Origin: Rhizopus sp. PT2906
Taxonomy: Eukaryota > Mucoromycota > Mucoromycetes > Mucorales > Rhizopodaceae
Reading direction: 5' to 3'
Assembly (NCBI GenBank): GCA_025529335.1
Contig: JAMYHX010000059.1
Location: 1-64,000 of the forward strand
DNA: 64,000 bases
The notes under the pieces: model-generated
Told to the model about the DNA's origin: nothing
Database searches by the model: none
What the model saw: the letters and a program-made list of their open reading frames with translations, nothing else
Part shown: one piece after another, positions 1 to 11,200 of the stretch
Position numbering within the stretch: position 1 is the first letter of the stretch
How the letters are laid out: every line of letters begins with the position of its first letter
Translations under genes and position numbers: made by a program

Positions 1-814
1 CTTTTTACGCAAATAATTTTTTTATTTTATGACAACATTTTATAAAATTGATGTCAATAATTAATAAAAATACAGTATCCCCAGCCCAAAAATAAGACCA
101 AATTATCACGCTTCCTCCACCAAACTTAGCAGTCTTCAAAAGGTGACAGCTCTCGTAACGTTCACCTTGCTTTCTCAAGGCTTTTGGCTTACAGTCATTG
201 TCAAACACCCGGAATCTTTTTTCGTCGAACCAGATCACCTGCTTCTATTGATCATCGGCCCAGTGAACATGACTTTTGGCCTAGTCAAGACGTTTTTTCT
301 TCTGTTCCTCAGTCAACTTGGGTTTACTTGCTGAGGAACGGTATTTGAAGTCCAACTGCTTTATCCATTTCTTCACAGTGGAGCGACAAACATCTTTGTC
401 CATTAGGCGGAGTTCGCCCTTAAGAGTCAATTGTTTGGAACAGATCTCTTCTGATTACCAGTTTAAAATGTCGCCAGGTGTATTCGTTGAAGGTAGAGGG
501 CTTACCTGTGTTCTTTTCTGGCAAAGGTATGCCGGTGAAAGCCATTCCGTCAGTAGCAGATCGCACAGTTGTGCGCTTCATGCTAATCATGGCCGAAGTG
601 TCACACTGGCTGAATCCAAGCTGCTTCAAATAAAATGTAGCGCTCAGTTTCATCTTTTTTACTTGTTCTGTTCCCTGAGGATTCTGCAATCTTTTGATGC
701 TAATTTCGTTGGGTTTAGTCATTGCGTGAAGAAAAAAAATAGTTTGAAGTAAAAGTGATGTGGAGGAAAAATTGCTTTATTTTCAAATGGACGAAACATT
801 AGTAACCCCAACTG
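1..814 (-). mobile_element. Decayed Tc1/mariner DNA transposon, cut by the window edge
   Basis: The minus strand encodes a Tc1-type transposase in pieces. The N-terminal part reads 722 to about 420 (starts MTKPNEIS). The frame then shifts, and the middle part (STVKKWIKQLDFKYRSSA, about 400-300) continues into the catalytic core (VIWFDEKRFRVFDND and KFGGGSVIIW, about 240-90), which includes the first catalytic Asp. Two in-frame TAG codons lie between these parts, where the family has Trp (RLD*AKSHVHWADDQ*KQ). The right terminus is probably 814: read on the minus strand it is TA followed by CAGTTGGGGTTACTAATG, the CAGT start and TA target typical of Tc1 elements. The left end and its inverted repeat lie outside the window. 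Frameshift plus stops make this copy inactive. The family call is firm; the exact terminus is inferred. Confidence 0.85.
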
Positions 815-1098
815 TATTTCCAGAAAGATGTCGCATTGACTTGTCGCTTTTTCGTATAAATTGTATTATATAAATTGTAAAAATATGACTTTACTTTCTG
901 AAAAGACTGTATTCACTCATGTAATAACAAGAAACGGTGAGCTCAGGATGGAAATAAATAAGTATACGCCAAGTACGAAAAAAAAAAAGATGATGGTTTA
1001 ATTAAAAGATGCGGATAGCAATTGCTTTTTATATGCTTTAAGTTCTTCAATCTATCCATAAAAAGCGTTAATACATTATATCAATACACACACAACGG

Positions 1099-2181
1099 TC
1101 AAACCTCTTTATCTAAAGCTACTGCCTTCATATCCAAGAGATGAACAGAGGGTATAACGGTATTATCCACTAAATTAGTCACCAGCTGTCCATAGACACT
1201 TGCATTATAAGCTTGAGACAGAGTGTTTGGTAACTTGGGTTGATCTCTTGCTCTTAAATCATAGTATATATGCTCTGTAGACAATTTGTATTCCTTTTTA
1301 TACTCGTCAAAGATGTGGTTTGGAAGATCCAAATATAATTCTCGAATGTCTTCTGGTACGACTGGCTCTGGCTCAATCGTGAGTGGTACATTTATTTTTT
1401 CGATTGTTTCCTTTCTTGTTTGAAAACAAGTGATTTGTATCTTTTCGCTCTACACAATCAAAAGTTCAATATATAATTGAAAAGCATATATGAATTACAT
1501 TATCAGCCGTAGTGTCAAAGCATGAAACTATTAGACCAAAGAATCGATCGTCCATCAGTTGTTGAGATAGTTGTGTTCGAATATCTTTATGACTATAGGT
1601 TATATACTATATTCAGAAAGGTTCTCCCTTACCAATATGAGATGGAAAGACAGTGATATGAGGGTGGCTATGATACTAAACATAACATCAATATCTCTTT
1701 GTATAGTTTAATATCTGTATACATACCCATCCAATGACCATCATAGGTTGATTTATCCTTTTACCCAGTTCCTTGTGTTATCATTAGTATATGATATCAG
1801 ACAAATTTCGAGATATAATGCATATATTTTACCTCAGCTTGTATTGCAGCCAAATGTAGGTTTTCAGGTGCAATTTCTACTCTATCTTTTCTTTTGTCGG
1901 AACGTGTCAAAAAGGATATAGATTTGATATGAGCAATACATTTCGTCTTATAATATGGATTGCTGCTAGGTATTGTCTTTTTATACCGTAAGCATCATGA
2001 CTTTTATTGAATGGTATTACCTCCCAGTAACCAATTAGCATGCCAATAATTTCTTCCTATGTACAACAATAATAAGCAGGCATATATATAATATGTAAAT
2101 ATAACTTACCTTTTCTGTAGAGTAAGCATGAGAGAGGATAAGATGGTATATACTAGCAGGAAGATTAACTAGAGACAACAT
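1099..2181 (-). CDS. BRCC3: BRCC36-like JAMM/MPN+ deubiquitinase
   Basis: Spliced gene reassembled from six short exons on the minus strand, beginning MLSLVNLPASIYHLILSHAY at 2181. The product carries EEIIGMLIGYWE, then SDKRKDRVEIAPENL, then YHSHPHITVFPSHID, the complete zinc-binding JAMM motif (E...HxHPx7SxxD). SDKRKDRVEI is characteristic of BRCC36, the Lys63-specific ubiquitin isopeptidase of BRISC and BRCA1-A complexes, as opposed to Rpn11 or Csn5. The last exon (1444-1099) holds the C-terminal region ending LLDMKAVALDKEV. Exon 1 is 2181-2110 and exon 2 is 2056-2021. The acceptor that restores HID uses the second AG, at ...TCATAAAG. Metal ligands appear intact, so activity is likely if a KIAA0157/Abraxas-type partner exists elsewhere. 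The gene is absent from budding yeast. Confidence 0.85.
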
Positions 2182-2202
2182 GTGTAAAAAAAGGGAAAAT
2201 AA

Positions 2203-2211
<9 letters not shown>

Positions 2212-2237
<26 letters not shown>
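2212..2237. repeat. Poly(T) tract, 26 T
   Basis: Uninterrupted T run between the starts of the divergent BRCC36-like (minus) and methyltransferase (plus) genes. Such tracts recur through the window and may act as nucleosome-poor promoter elements; that role is inference. Confidence 0.9.
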
Positions 2238-2364
2238 CCTTTTCATTTCTTGATTAGTGAAAACGTATTATGGGAGACAATGTAGGCAGACTAAAGCAGT
2301 AAGCTACACAGGGTTATAATGAAAGAAATGATATATATTTGTGTATATATAGTTTGATGAATTA

Positions 2365-3078
2365 ATGAAGAAACCTGAATGGTACACGGATGCTCAAGAT
2401 TATTGGAAAAACGTACCACCTACAATCGACGGCATGCTTGGCGGATTTCAAGTGATTGATCCCATTGACGTCAAGGGTTCTTTAGAGTTCATCAAGGAAT
2501 ATGTCGAAAAGGGTATTATCACTACAGAATATGCATGCGATTGTGGAGCAGGTATTGGTCGTGTTACGAAAAACTTTTTATTACAAGTGCCTTTTGCAAA
2601 AGTGGATCTTGTTGAACAGACAGAATCCTTTGTAGAACAAGCCAAGACGAATTATTTGGCTAAAGAAATAAAGCAAGGAAAGATAGGACACGTGTTTTGT
2701 CAGGGCTTACAGGATTTTACACCAGAAGAAGGCAAATATGATTTGATATGGTGTCAATGGGTTCTTGGACATTTGACAGATGGTATATTTATATATTATT
2801 TTTAAAGAAAAAAGACTAATGCTTTATTAGAACATTTTGTTGATTTCTTTAAGCGATGTATCAAGGGATTGAGGCCTAATGGGTTAATTGGAGTGAAAGA
2901 GAATAATGCGTCAAAGGAAGCACTGTTTGATGACGGAGACAGTAGTGTGACAAGACGTAATGAAGAATTAAAGAAATTATTTGCAGAAGCAGGATTAAGG
3001 GTGATTAAAGAGGATGTTCAAAAAGGCCTTCCTGCTGGTTTATTTGCAGTTCGAATGTATATGTTAAAGCCAGAGTAA
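2365..3078 (+). CDS. NTMT1: Protein N-terminal Xaa-Pro-Lys methyltransferase (NTMT1/Tae1 type)
   Basis: SAM-dependent methyltransferase of about 221 residues that trimethylates or dimethylates the exposed alpha-amino group of proteins beginning X-Pro-Lys/Arg, mainly ribosomal proteins. Visible motifs are YWKNVPPTIDGMLGG near the N-terminus, the SAM-binding loop CDCGAGIGRVTK, the acidic loop VDLVEQTESF, and GLQDFTPEEGKYDLIWCQWVLGHLTD. A 48-nt intron (2783-2830, ACTAAT branch site near its 3' end) splits the gene. Splicing GATG to AA restores HLTDEHFVDFFKRC, exactly where the family has HLTDxHLxxFLxRC. Exon 2 ends with a family-like LPAGLFAVRMYMLKPE. The stop lies 5 bp from the stop of the convergent ABC ATPase gene. 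Confidence 0.92.
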
Positions 3079-3083
3079 TAAAA

Positions 3084-3867
3084 TTACATCTGAATACTTA
3101 TGGTATCATTGTCATCACTTTGATTGATGGATTCATTAGGTGTTGACCCGTTTGATTTTGCCAAAGTGAGCGACTGAGTTCCTACACGTTCCTGTTGTTT
3201 GGGATCATGGGTAATCCAGATACATGTCTTGGTCTTTAGCGTCTTTTCTACAAGTTGGATTGATTCTGGATCTAAAGCAGAGGTAGGTTCTACAAACAAA
3301 TGTTGTTAACAAATATGAATATTCGTCCTACATACACACATACCATCAAGCAGCAGAATATCTGGATTGAGAGCAACTGCGATAGCCAAAGCGACTCTTT
3401 GCATTTCACCACCAGAGAGATTAGACCATTTTTCATTGAAATGACTTTCTGATAAGTTCCATTCATTGCCAATCTTGACTGGATCATCAATCTTTTTATT
3501 CTTTTGACTAGCGTAATTTGATACTATTTTAAAAAAGTCGAGCGGTGTACCAGGATGCACAGACGGCCTTTGCGGCACATACATGACACGAGAACGCCAA
3601 ATGGGGACTGCGTAATGGTTGACGTCCTTACCATGTAGTGTGCAATACCCTTGATCATAAGGTACTAGTTCTGCTATACACTTCAATAAGGTCGTCTTAC
3701 TATCATCCTTTTAGTTTTATCTGGTATTTTTCATATTTATCTTACCCAACACCACTAGGGCCACGTAAGACGAGGATATCATTCTTCTCTAGAGTAAAGC
3801 TTATATCTTTAAATAGCCATCTTCCACCTACTTGCATTGATATATTGTGCGCTTCAAACATTGGCAT
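3084..3867 (-). CDS. Soluble ABC-type ATPase (STAR1/FetA-like)
   Basis: Small single ABC domain protein (about 210 residues) without membrane segments. Three exons give MPMFEAHNISMQVGGRWLFK, then Walker A GPSGVGKTT created by splicing GG to TAAG (exon 1 ends 3746, exon 2 begins 3699), then a Q-loop in VMYVPQRP, the signature LSGGEMQRVALA, and Walker B ILLLDEPTSALD completed across the second intron. The H-loop THD follows. The architecture fits half-transporter ATPases such as plant STAR1 and bacterial FetA/YbbL, which pair with a separate permease; no permease gene lies nearby. A second in-frame ATG at 3861 could be the start instead. Substrate cannot be told from sequence. Confidence 0.8.
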
Positions 3868-4333
3868 TTTTATATATGTAAATAAGTTTAGAAAGAAAGA
3901 AGGAGATAAACAAAAGAAAGAGAGATGTGACGTCGACTCTGGTTTTATTTTTGAGTTCTTTCTTTTTCTTTTTTTTTTTTTTTTTTTTTTTTAACACACT
4001 TGATGTAATCATCATCCTGCAGCTGCAGTAGTCATGGTTATGTATAGATACATGTGTCTATAGTGAGTTTCTTAAACAATGAAATCCCTCCTCTCTCTCT
4101 TTTTCTCTTTCTTTCTCTCTCTCTCCTTTGATGGTTTTAAAATGTGATAATAAAAATCCTTTTTTTTTGGTTTCTTTTTCTCGTTTTACTTTTGTTGGCT
4201 GTTGTATAAAAAAAGTTAAACACATTTTTTTCACTTCTCTATTCTCTTTCTTTCTCACTTTATAAAAGAAAAAAAAAAGTAGGGAATTTTTTTCTTTTTC
4301 ATTTTGTGGTCACCTAATTTGTATTGATTTTAG
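3868..4333. promoter_or_regulatory. Divergent promoter region with CT-rich tracts
   Basis: 466-bp interval between the divergent ABC ATPase and LAMMER kinase genes. It holds a poly(T) tract (about 3970-3991) and long CT-rich stretches (about 4085-4130 and 4235-4310), which are common in fungal promoters just upstream of transcription starts. No ORF with coding character was seen. Confidence 0.5.
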
Positions 4334-6214
4334 ATGAGCCAAATAAGTCATTGGAAATCAGAGTTTTATAAGAATGGTCAACCTAAAGAAGTTATCGTTA
4401 TCGAAGATACTCCTCCACCGGATGAAAATATAAACAAACTCAAGTATCGAATTGAAGTACTACCAGATCCAACAGAGGGTACTATGACACGCTCAAAGAG
4501 AACAAGAGCTGGTATGCAAGAGACTGCTGTCATACCTGCGTCTGTTAAAAGAAGAAAAATGACTATAAACAACAACAATAATATCACTGCGCCTAATATC
4601 CCTACTACTACCACTACCACTACGACAACAACAAGTATACCTCAAGGTATTACTTTTTCATTAAATACATAATATGCATACTAACAATTTCTTATAGCCA
4701 ATCTAATACGACCCATATTACATAAACCCATCCCTACAAAAGCACCTCCTATTACACAAGTAAGTATATATATAGTATGTATATATGTTATTGTTGTACT
4801 CATCCCAAAAAAAAGGCTTGTGATGATAAAGATGGCCATTATATCATCAAGCCCAACGAGTCACTAACCCCACGTTGTAAGTTCATAATGTAATATTATC
4901 CTTCCATATTCATACTTTTTGTTAGACAAGATCATGAAGTTACTGGGGCAAGGAACATTTGGTAAAGTAGTCGAATGTTATGATAGAGTAAAACGAAACT
5001 TTTGTGCCATCAAGATCATCAGAGCCATACCAAAATACAGGGATGCAAGCAAGATTGAAATAAGGGTATTGAACAGTTTAAAGGAGCATGATCCAATCAA
5101 TTTAAAGTAAATAGTCAGCATGATCTTATAAATTCACTTTACTCATTAACTCTTGTAGTAAATGCATACACCTGATGGAATGGTTTGACTACCATAATCA
5201 CATCTGTATGGTCTTTGAACTTTTAGGTCAATCCGTATTTGATTTCCTAAAGTTAAATGACTTTAGACCATTTCCTATTCATCACATTCAACAGTTTGCA
5301 AAGCAGCTATTAACAAGTGTTGCATGTAAGTCTTTATATCTTTCTTTTATTATCACTCACCTAATTTAAACATGTTAGTCGTGCATGAATTGAAACTAAT
5401 CCATACAGATTTGAAACCAGAAAATATATTATTGGTCAATAGTGACTATACTGAAGCTGGCAATGTAGGTTCATTCTATATCTCGGAAAAAAAAACATAC
5501 TCATACATCTATAGATGGCCGGTATGGATCCAAAATCCAAGATATTGCTGAATACAGATATTAGATTGATCGATTTTGGCTCTGCCACGTTTGAACAGGA
5601 TTATCATTCGACCGTGGTATCTACTAGACACTATAGGGCTCCAGAGATCATCTTAGGCATGGGCTGGTCCTATCCTTGTGATATTTGGTCGATTGGTTGC
5701 ATCCTCGTAGAGTTTCTTACAGGAGACGCTTTATTCCAAACGCACGATAATCTCGAACATTTGGCAATGATGGAAGTGGTTCTTGGCAGAATACCACCCG
5801 AACTGGTCAAGTTATCAAGGTACATTATACATACATGATCATTGTTGTATTGTCATTTTTCTTACATTTTATCATAAAGTCCTGAGGCACAGAAATACTT
5901 TGACAATAGCAAATTAAAATACCCAAACGCTAATACCACCAAACAAAGCAAAAAATACGTCCGTGCCCTCAAACTGCTACAGGTAATAAAACAGTAACAA
6001 CAAAAAGTTCGTAAGGTTAATACTTTTTTTTTTTTCTCTTAAGGATATTATATGTCCATCAACACAACCCACATCGAATGCCAAGGCTCAATTCTTAGAC
6101 CTATTATCAAGGATGTTGATATATGATCCCAATCAGAGGACTTCAGCAAGAGAGGCATTAAGGCATCCATTCTTTATGATTCAATTCGACGAATGGGGAC
6201 GCGAAATTGCTTAA
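4334..6214 (+). CDS. LAMMER/CLK-family dual-specificity protein kinase
   Basis: Multi-exon kinase gene. The N-terminal exon (4334-4646) is a basic, Asn/Thr-rich leader with KRTRAGM and VKRRKM, possible nuclear signals. The kinase domain reads LLGQGTFGKVVECYDR (glycine loop), FCAIKIIRAI (ATP Lys), HTDLKPENILL (catalytic loop with the HTD typical of CLK kinases rather than HRD), IDFGSATF (DFG), STRHYRAPEIILGMGWSYPCDIWS (activation and P+1 loop), and EHLAMMEVVLGRIP, the signature that names the family (usual form EHLAMMERILG). The protein ends HPFFMIQFDEWGREIA. Relatives (yeast Kns1, fission yeast Lkh1) phosphorylate SR proteins and act in nutrient, stress and adhesion responses. At least seven short introns interrupt the gene. 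Confidence 0.9.
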
Positions 6215-6349
6215 ATATTGTACATAATGAAGTCAGCATTGTGTTTGTGCGTGTGTGTATTTTATTTATATTAAATTTATACTGATGTAGTATGTGGTAT
6301 ACAATTACTATTATTATAAATATTATATAGTTGGTATATATTATATATG

Positions 6350-7959
6350 TCAAGGTTCTAGTTCACCTAGTTGCTGAGCCATTTCAAGATTCTTACTGTA
6401 CAGCAGCAGTACCTCCTGTTCGAGACTGATGATTCTACCTTCCAAGGACGCAATCTTTTCTTCAAATGCACTTTCTGTCATCTTCCAGCTATTAATCTTG
6501 TTCTGAAGAGTCTCATCCGACTTGATCTGTGCTTGCCGCATAATCTCGAGCGACTTTACGTCTACCGCGTGCTGACGTTCCATGCTTTCAAGTTCAACTT
6601 CGAGCTCGACGACCTTACTTGTCATGTCTCTGACTTCTCTGGATACTTGCAATTGGAATGTATCGACCTGTTTCCGAAACCGAACGTCGTATTGTTCCTT
6701 CAACTCGTCCTCTCGCGCCTTTAGCTCTCGTTCAAGCTGCTTATCGTAAAATGTCTTCGTCTGGTCGACGTACCTTTGCGACTTTTCCAACTCGACCTTG
6801 ATCCTTGCCAGTTCTCTTTCTTTCTCGGCCACGGATCGACGAAGGGCCTCTTCCAAAGCAACATCATGTTTCTCGAGTGATCGGGCGTGCTCTGCGGCGA
6901 CCTGTTCTGCTTTAACAAGTCGACTACGAAGTTCTTCCTTTTCGGAAGCGAGGGCTGCGACCTGCAGGCGATGTGTCTCGGCAGCGTTCTTTCGGCTAGT
7001 TTCGAATGAATGTTTAAGCTGCTGCAACTTGATTTCGTTATCCTCTGATTGCTGCTCTAACTGGACGATTCTTGCCTTGGCGTGTCGAAGGAGAGCTTGT
7101 TGTGCGTCATCCCCTGTTGTTGCCATCTGTTCAAGATCGATTTCGAGTTGCACAGACTGTTGACGGTACTGGTCGCGCTCCTGTTTAACCTGATCAAGTT
7201 CATCCAGCATGGTTTCCATCTCCTTTCGCATCTCGTCCAACAGCTGTTCGGCTTCTACTCGGTCATCTATATTCTTGTCTAACTTCTTTTGGTAACTCTG
7301 CATCATCCTATTCTTTTGGTCCGTCAATGTGTGCGTACGTCGTGTCAGTTTCTTGATTTGCTTCTTGGCTTGGCTGAGGTCTTTGCTCAGACGGTCTATT
7401 GCATCAATCAGTCTTTTGTTATCCTTTGGCTTGTCCTGCGTTGCACTAATAATAATACAATTTTCAATATAATTTAGCATCTGAGTCGTAATTGTTTGAT
7501 CATCGTTTGATTCTAAAAAGAGAATTAGTTCTGGAATAGTTGGCACTTTTTTCATTCTTAATCACCTTTGTTTTTTAAAATCAGGATCATTTTCTTCAAA
7601 TCCTGTAGATTTTTTATGTCTAATGGTGATGGTGAAATGAATGGTTGTTGTTTTTGTTGATGGTTAGCAAGAAATGTATCAACCTTATGTGCCATTGTGT
7701 TAAATACTGAGTCATACAACTCCATTCTTTGCTTCAATAACTCACATTCGTCCAATCCGGATACATTTTTGCTAGATTTATTCGATTGGGCATGATCGCT
7801 GTTGTAAGATGACATGGATGAGAACGATGATCTTCGTGAACTCCACCATGTGGATGTAGGTGACACAGTCATATCGTCAAGTTCTGTGTCATCGGATGAT
7901 GGGTCCTTGATGTTCATTTTGCTCAAGTTATGCTTATTGATGGTATCTGAATGAATCAT
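6350..7959 (-). CDS. Long coiled-coil protein, function unknown
   Basis: Two adjacent reading frames belong to one gene. A 53-nt intron (7565-7513, starts GTGATTAAG, has AACTAATTC before TTTTTAG) removes the stop of the first and the apparent ATG of the second, giving ...LILKNK-ESNDDQTITTQ... in frame, about 518 residues. The first 90 residues are Ser/Asp-rich (SSRRSSFSSMSS). From about residue 175 the protein is an almost continuous heptad-rich coiled coil of Glu, Lys, Gln, Arg and Leu (LSKDLSQAKKQIKKLTRRT onward to the end). No catalytic motif or membrane segment is visible. A structural or tethering role is plausible, but I do not recognise the family. Base composition is less AT-biased than its surroundings, as expected for real coding DNA. 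Confidence 0.8.
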
Positions 7960-8160
7960 TGAATAATGAAGAAAGAATAATGAAATGAAGTAAAAGAGAG
8001 AAAGTAAAAGAAAAGGAGAAGGGATGAAGTGATGAGTATAAAAAAAAAAAGATTTACAAAGATGAAAAAAGATTGTCCGCCCCCCTCCTGCCTTGTACTT
8101 ATAGTACCTCGCTTTACTCCGCTTGAATAATTAGTGCTGTCTATTGAGAAAGGGGGCCAA

Positions 8161-8228
8161 GGTCGTATACATACAGAACATACGACCCCTTTTTGATAAG
8201 GAATATGAGAAGCTATAAAAGGGGTCGT
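8161..8228. repeat. Nested inverted repeats sharing one arm
   Basis: GGTCGTAT (8161-8168) is the exact reverse complement of ATACGACC (8180-8187). The overlapping 12-mer ACGACCCCTTTT (8182-8193) is the exact reverse complement of AAAAGGGGTCGT (8217-8228). The middle arm can therefore pair with either neighbour, giving two mutually exclusive hairpins. A TATA-like TATAAAA lies in the last arm. It sits about 200 bp upstream of the coiled-coil gene start, so it could be a promoter binding site, a small RNA gene or a decayed element end. Confidence 0.7.
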
Positions 8229-11200
8229 TTAATATAAACTTGCAGAAGGGCGCAAGCATTTGCATTTGCAGAATTCAAACTCAACTAGGCCTTTCTTCTT
8301 CTCTTTTAATTGACAAGAACACAAGGCTCATGACATAGAGATGGTATAGTCTCTCACTTCCTTATCACGCTTACTTTGCATACATTCAACTGTCTCGCGC
8401 ACAAAGCGAAGGATGATTAGTCCATTTGTTGACATTGCTGACATGAGAACGCATTACGTCCTTTTAAACAAAATGACAAATGGAATGATCTCACTATCAA
8501 GTTCTCACGTATACAAATAAACATAAAAAGAAGCTTCAAACGTGTATTTCAGTAAGTAGAATTAGTTTACAATTGTACAGTTTCTAATTTCAAACAGTAA
8601 TTCATTACTCTAATAGAAGGGAGACACTAGGCCCATGAAAACTTGCACAAAGACACAGTTGGTGTGACTCCATCATAATATTCCTCTTTAAACTCTTGTC
8701 ATCTTTATTTTATAAAATTCATTATTCAGCTAGTTTTATTCAAGAAGGATTAATGTGATTTGCATTGGCTCGTATATTAAAGAGAGAGTGTGTGTGATGC
8801 CAATATTCTATACTTGATATCGAGAGTAATGAGATACCAATGTAGTCCAACTTTGCTTAAATGCAACATGATTGATTTATGAAAACTAAATGAAAGAAAA
8901 AATCTGCTTTTGGTATCTTCTCTATAAACAACAACAGCACGATTTTACACGCTAGCCGTGCTGTATGCGCTATATCAAGACTATTCAACAAATATTCTGC
9001 TCTTTTATTTATACGTTCCTATTTTGACTATTTGATATGTTACGTATTGCTATTTCCGTATATCGTTTGCCTTTATAGATACTGTTTTGTCATGCCGGAA
9101 ATAATGCTTCAAAATATTTTTCTGATTTTACCCTAGAGTTTGAAGCATCATAAATGAATTAGGCAATGTAATGAGAATTGCAGTTGCCATCACCCCCAGG
9201 ATTAAGTATAGCCTTCATTTTATTCTTTAACTTATCCTTGATGTTGAAGAAGTTAGTTAATCTGATTATCAGTTAGATTGAAAGTGATTCCTAATGTAAT
9301 CCAGGGTAGTCGTTGTTATTACTAGTGTTGGTGTTTGAAAATTTATGAGAACGCTTACCTGTCTTTTATTTTCTTTTTGTGGTGCTATCGGCACGTCTCT
9401 AAATTTGACTTTTTGCTTTCCCATTTTCCATAGTTTCTAAAATTAAGTCTTTGCTTTAATAGAAGAAGTTGACTTGTTTATTCCTTCTGAAATATGAGGA
9501 TCATATTGTAATGGTCCCATTGAATGGAGTAACTATACTTCCGAAATATCAGTAAACCACGACAAGAGCTGTATTATACCTTCTGATACAGTATCGTGCC
9601 TATTTATTAAGTCAAGTATTGTCAAGAAAACGCCACGACTTAAATAGTACATATCAGTAACGTCTTCAATTTTTTTTATTCTGCTGTAAGACCTTAAACC
9701 ATGTCAAAATTATTTATTTCTTTTTCTCTTTCATCTTCTTCTACTTTTAGTAATATCAGCTATACTTTCTTCTTTACTCTATTATTCTTTGAGATTGTGC
9801 TTTCATTACCCCTTAAAACAATTAATTCCTTGCTATCTTGTCTTTCTAAAGCAAATTTTATATCATAGTTTTCAAATTTAATGGTTTTTATTGTATGCAC
9901 GTCATGTTCTTCTTTTTTGATAATACTTCTGCTATTAAATTGCTTTTCGTATTGCTTTATTTTTAAAATTTTTGTTGTAGCTTTTCTCTTGTATAATTTT
10001 TCAAGTATTATATGTTTCGAAATAATTTATTCTTTATATTACTAAAATTAAATATACATTTTTTGTTTTGTTTGTTGAATAATAATTGATAGAAGCTATA
10101 TCACTCTAAAAATTATACGCATACACAATACGCATTCGTAGAGGTCATAGGCTGTATAATACAGTTATTATGTTGTTTTAGTAGAAGTCTATTTGCCATC
10201 TTTTGTTTACTATTGATAATGATATTTCCTCTGTTTTTAAAATAAATGAATGCTTGCATGGTGGCCCATAATGAAAAATTGTAGCACAAGAGCATAATTT
10301 TATATATATATCTGGTATCTTGTTTTAGTACTCTCGATGAATATGCTACTGAGAGAAAGTAAATGTACCTTTCAGAGCAATTTGTAAACATTTTTTAATA
10401 AGCTTATTTGTTTAAATAAATCTGATTCACATTATAGACTTTCAATTGTAGTACTACAGCCGCTTTTGTCGTTCTATCTGTTGAATATTATAATAATGGA
10501 TTTCTTGAAAAGCACTATGAATTTAGTGTATCTATACGAAAAACAATGTACGTGCCTACCGAACCCGTTATTGACGCGTTCTATAATAGCTAATGTAGCT
10601 GAAGAGGATTTACGCTTCTTTTGATACCAGATTGTGCGCGCTTTATTTTATTAGCTGACATGTTGCTGAAACGTATGTACAATGCTTAGCTTCTGTCAAC
10701 GTCTTTATTCTGCAGTAATTTTTGACACAAGACTGCATATGTGTTTGTTATTTTATGCTTGTATATAGGTATATACTTGAGGTGCGTTTTGACTATTTTG
10801 AAGTTAATTTTTTTGCTGGGTTTTTGATCTTTTTTCTTTCCCAATTTCCTTTTTAAATGTTTTGTCATTTGATTTGGAATAAATATCAACATTCATAGAG
10901 CTTTTTCATTATAGTCATTGTCTTATTTATACCATCTTCGTTATTAGGTTCAAGTGTTAATGCTTAAGCATATTTATGTGTTTAGTTTTGTTAATTTTTA
11001 TTGGCATTTCTTCTCCGAGATCTATTACATCAAGTCAGTTTCAATTTATTTTTGAGAGTGAAGACAGTATTAAATTAAGAGTTACATTTGCGCCTTATAA
11101 AATGAATATCTCTTACTTCCTTCTCATCCTTCTTGTCATCTCTAGAAATTTAAAAATGTACGAAAAAAGGAGCCATACGTTGTAATCTTGGGTTTAAATC

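Noticed and set aside
2783..2814. 32-nt intron with the nearer acceptor in the NTMT1-like gene
   Set aside because: It breaks the frame; the acceptor at 2830 keeps the frame and restores the family sequence HLTDEHF.
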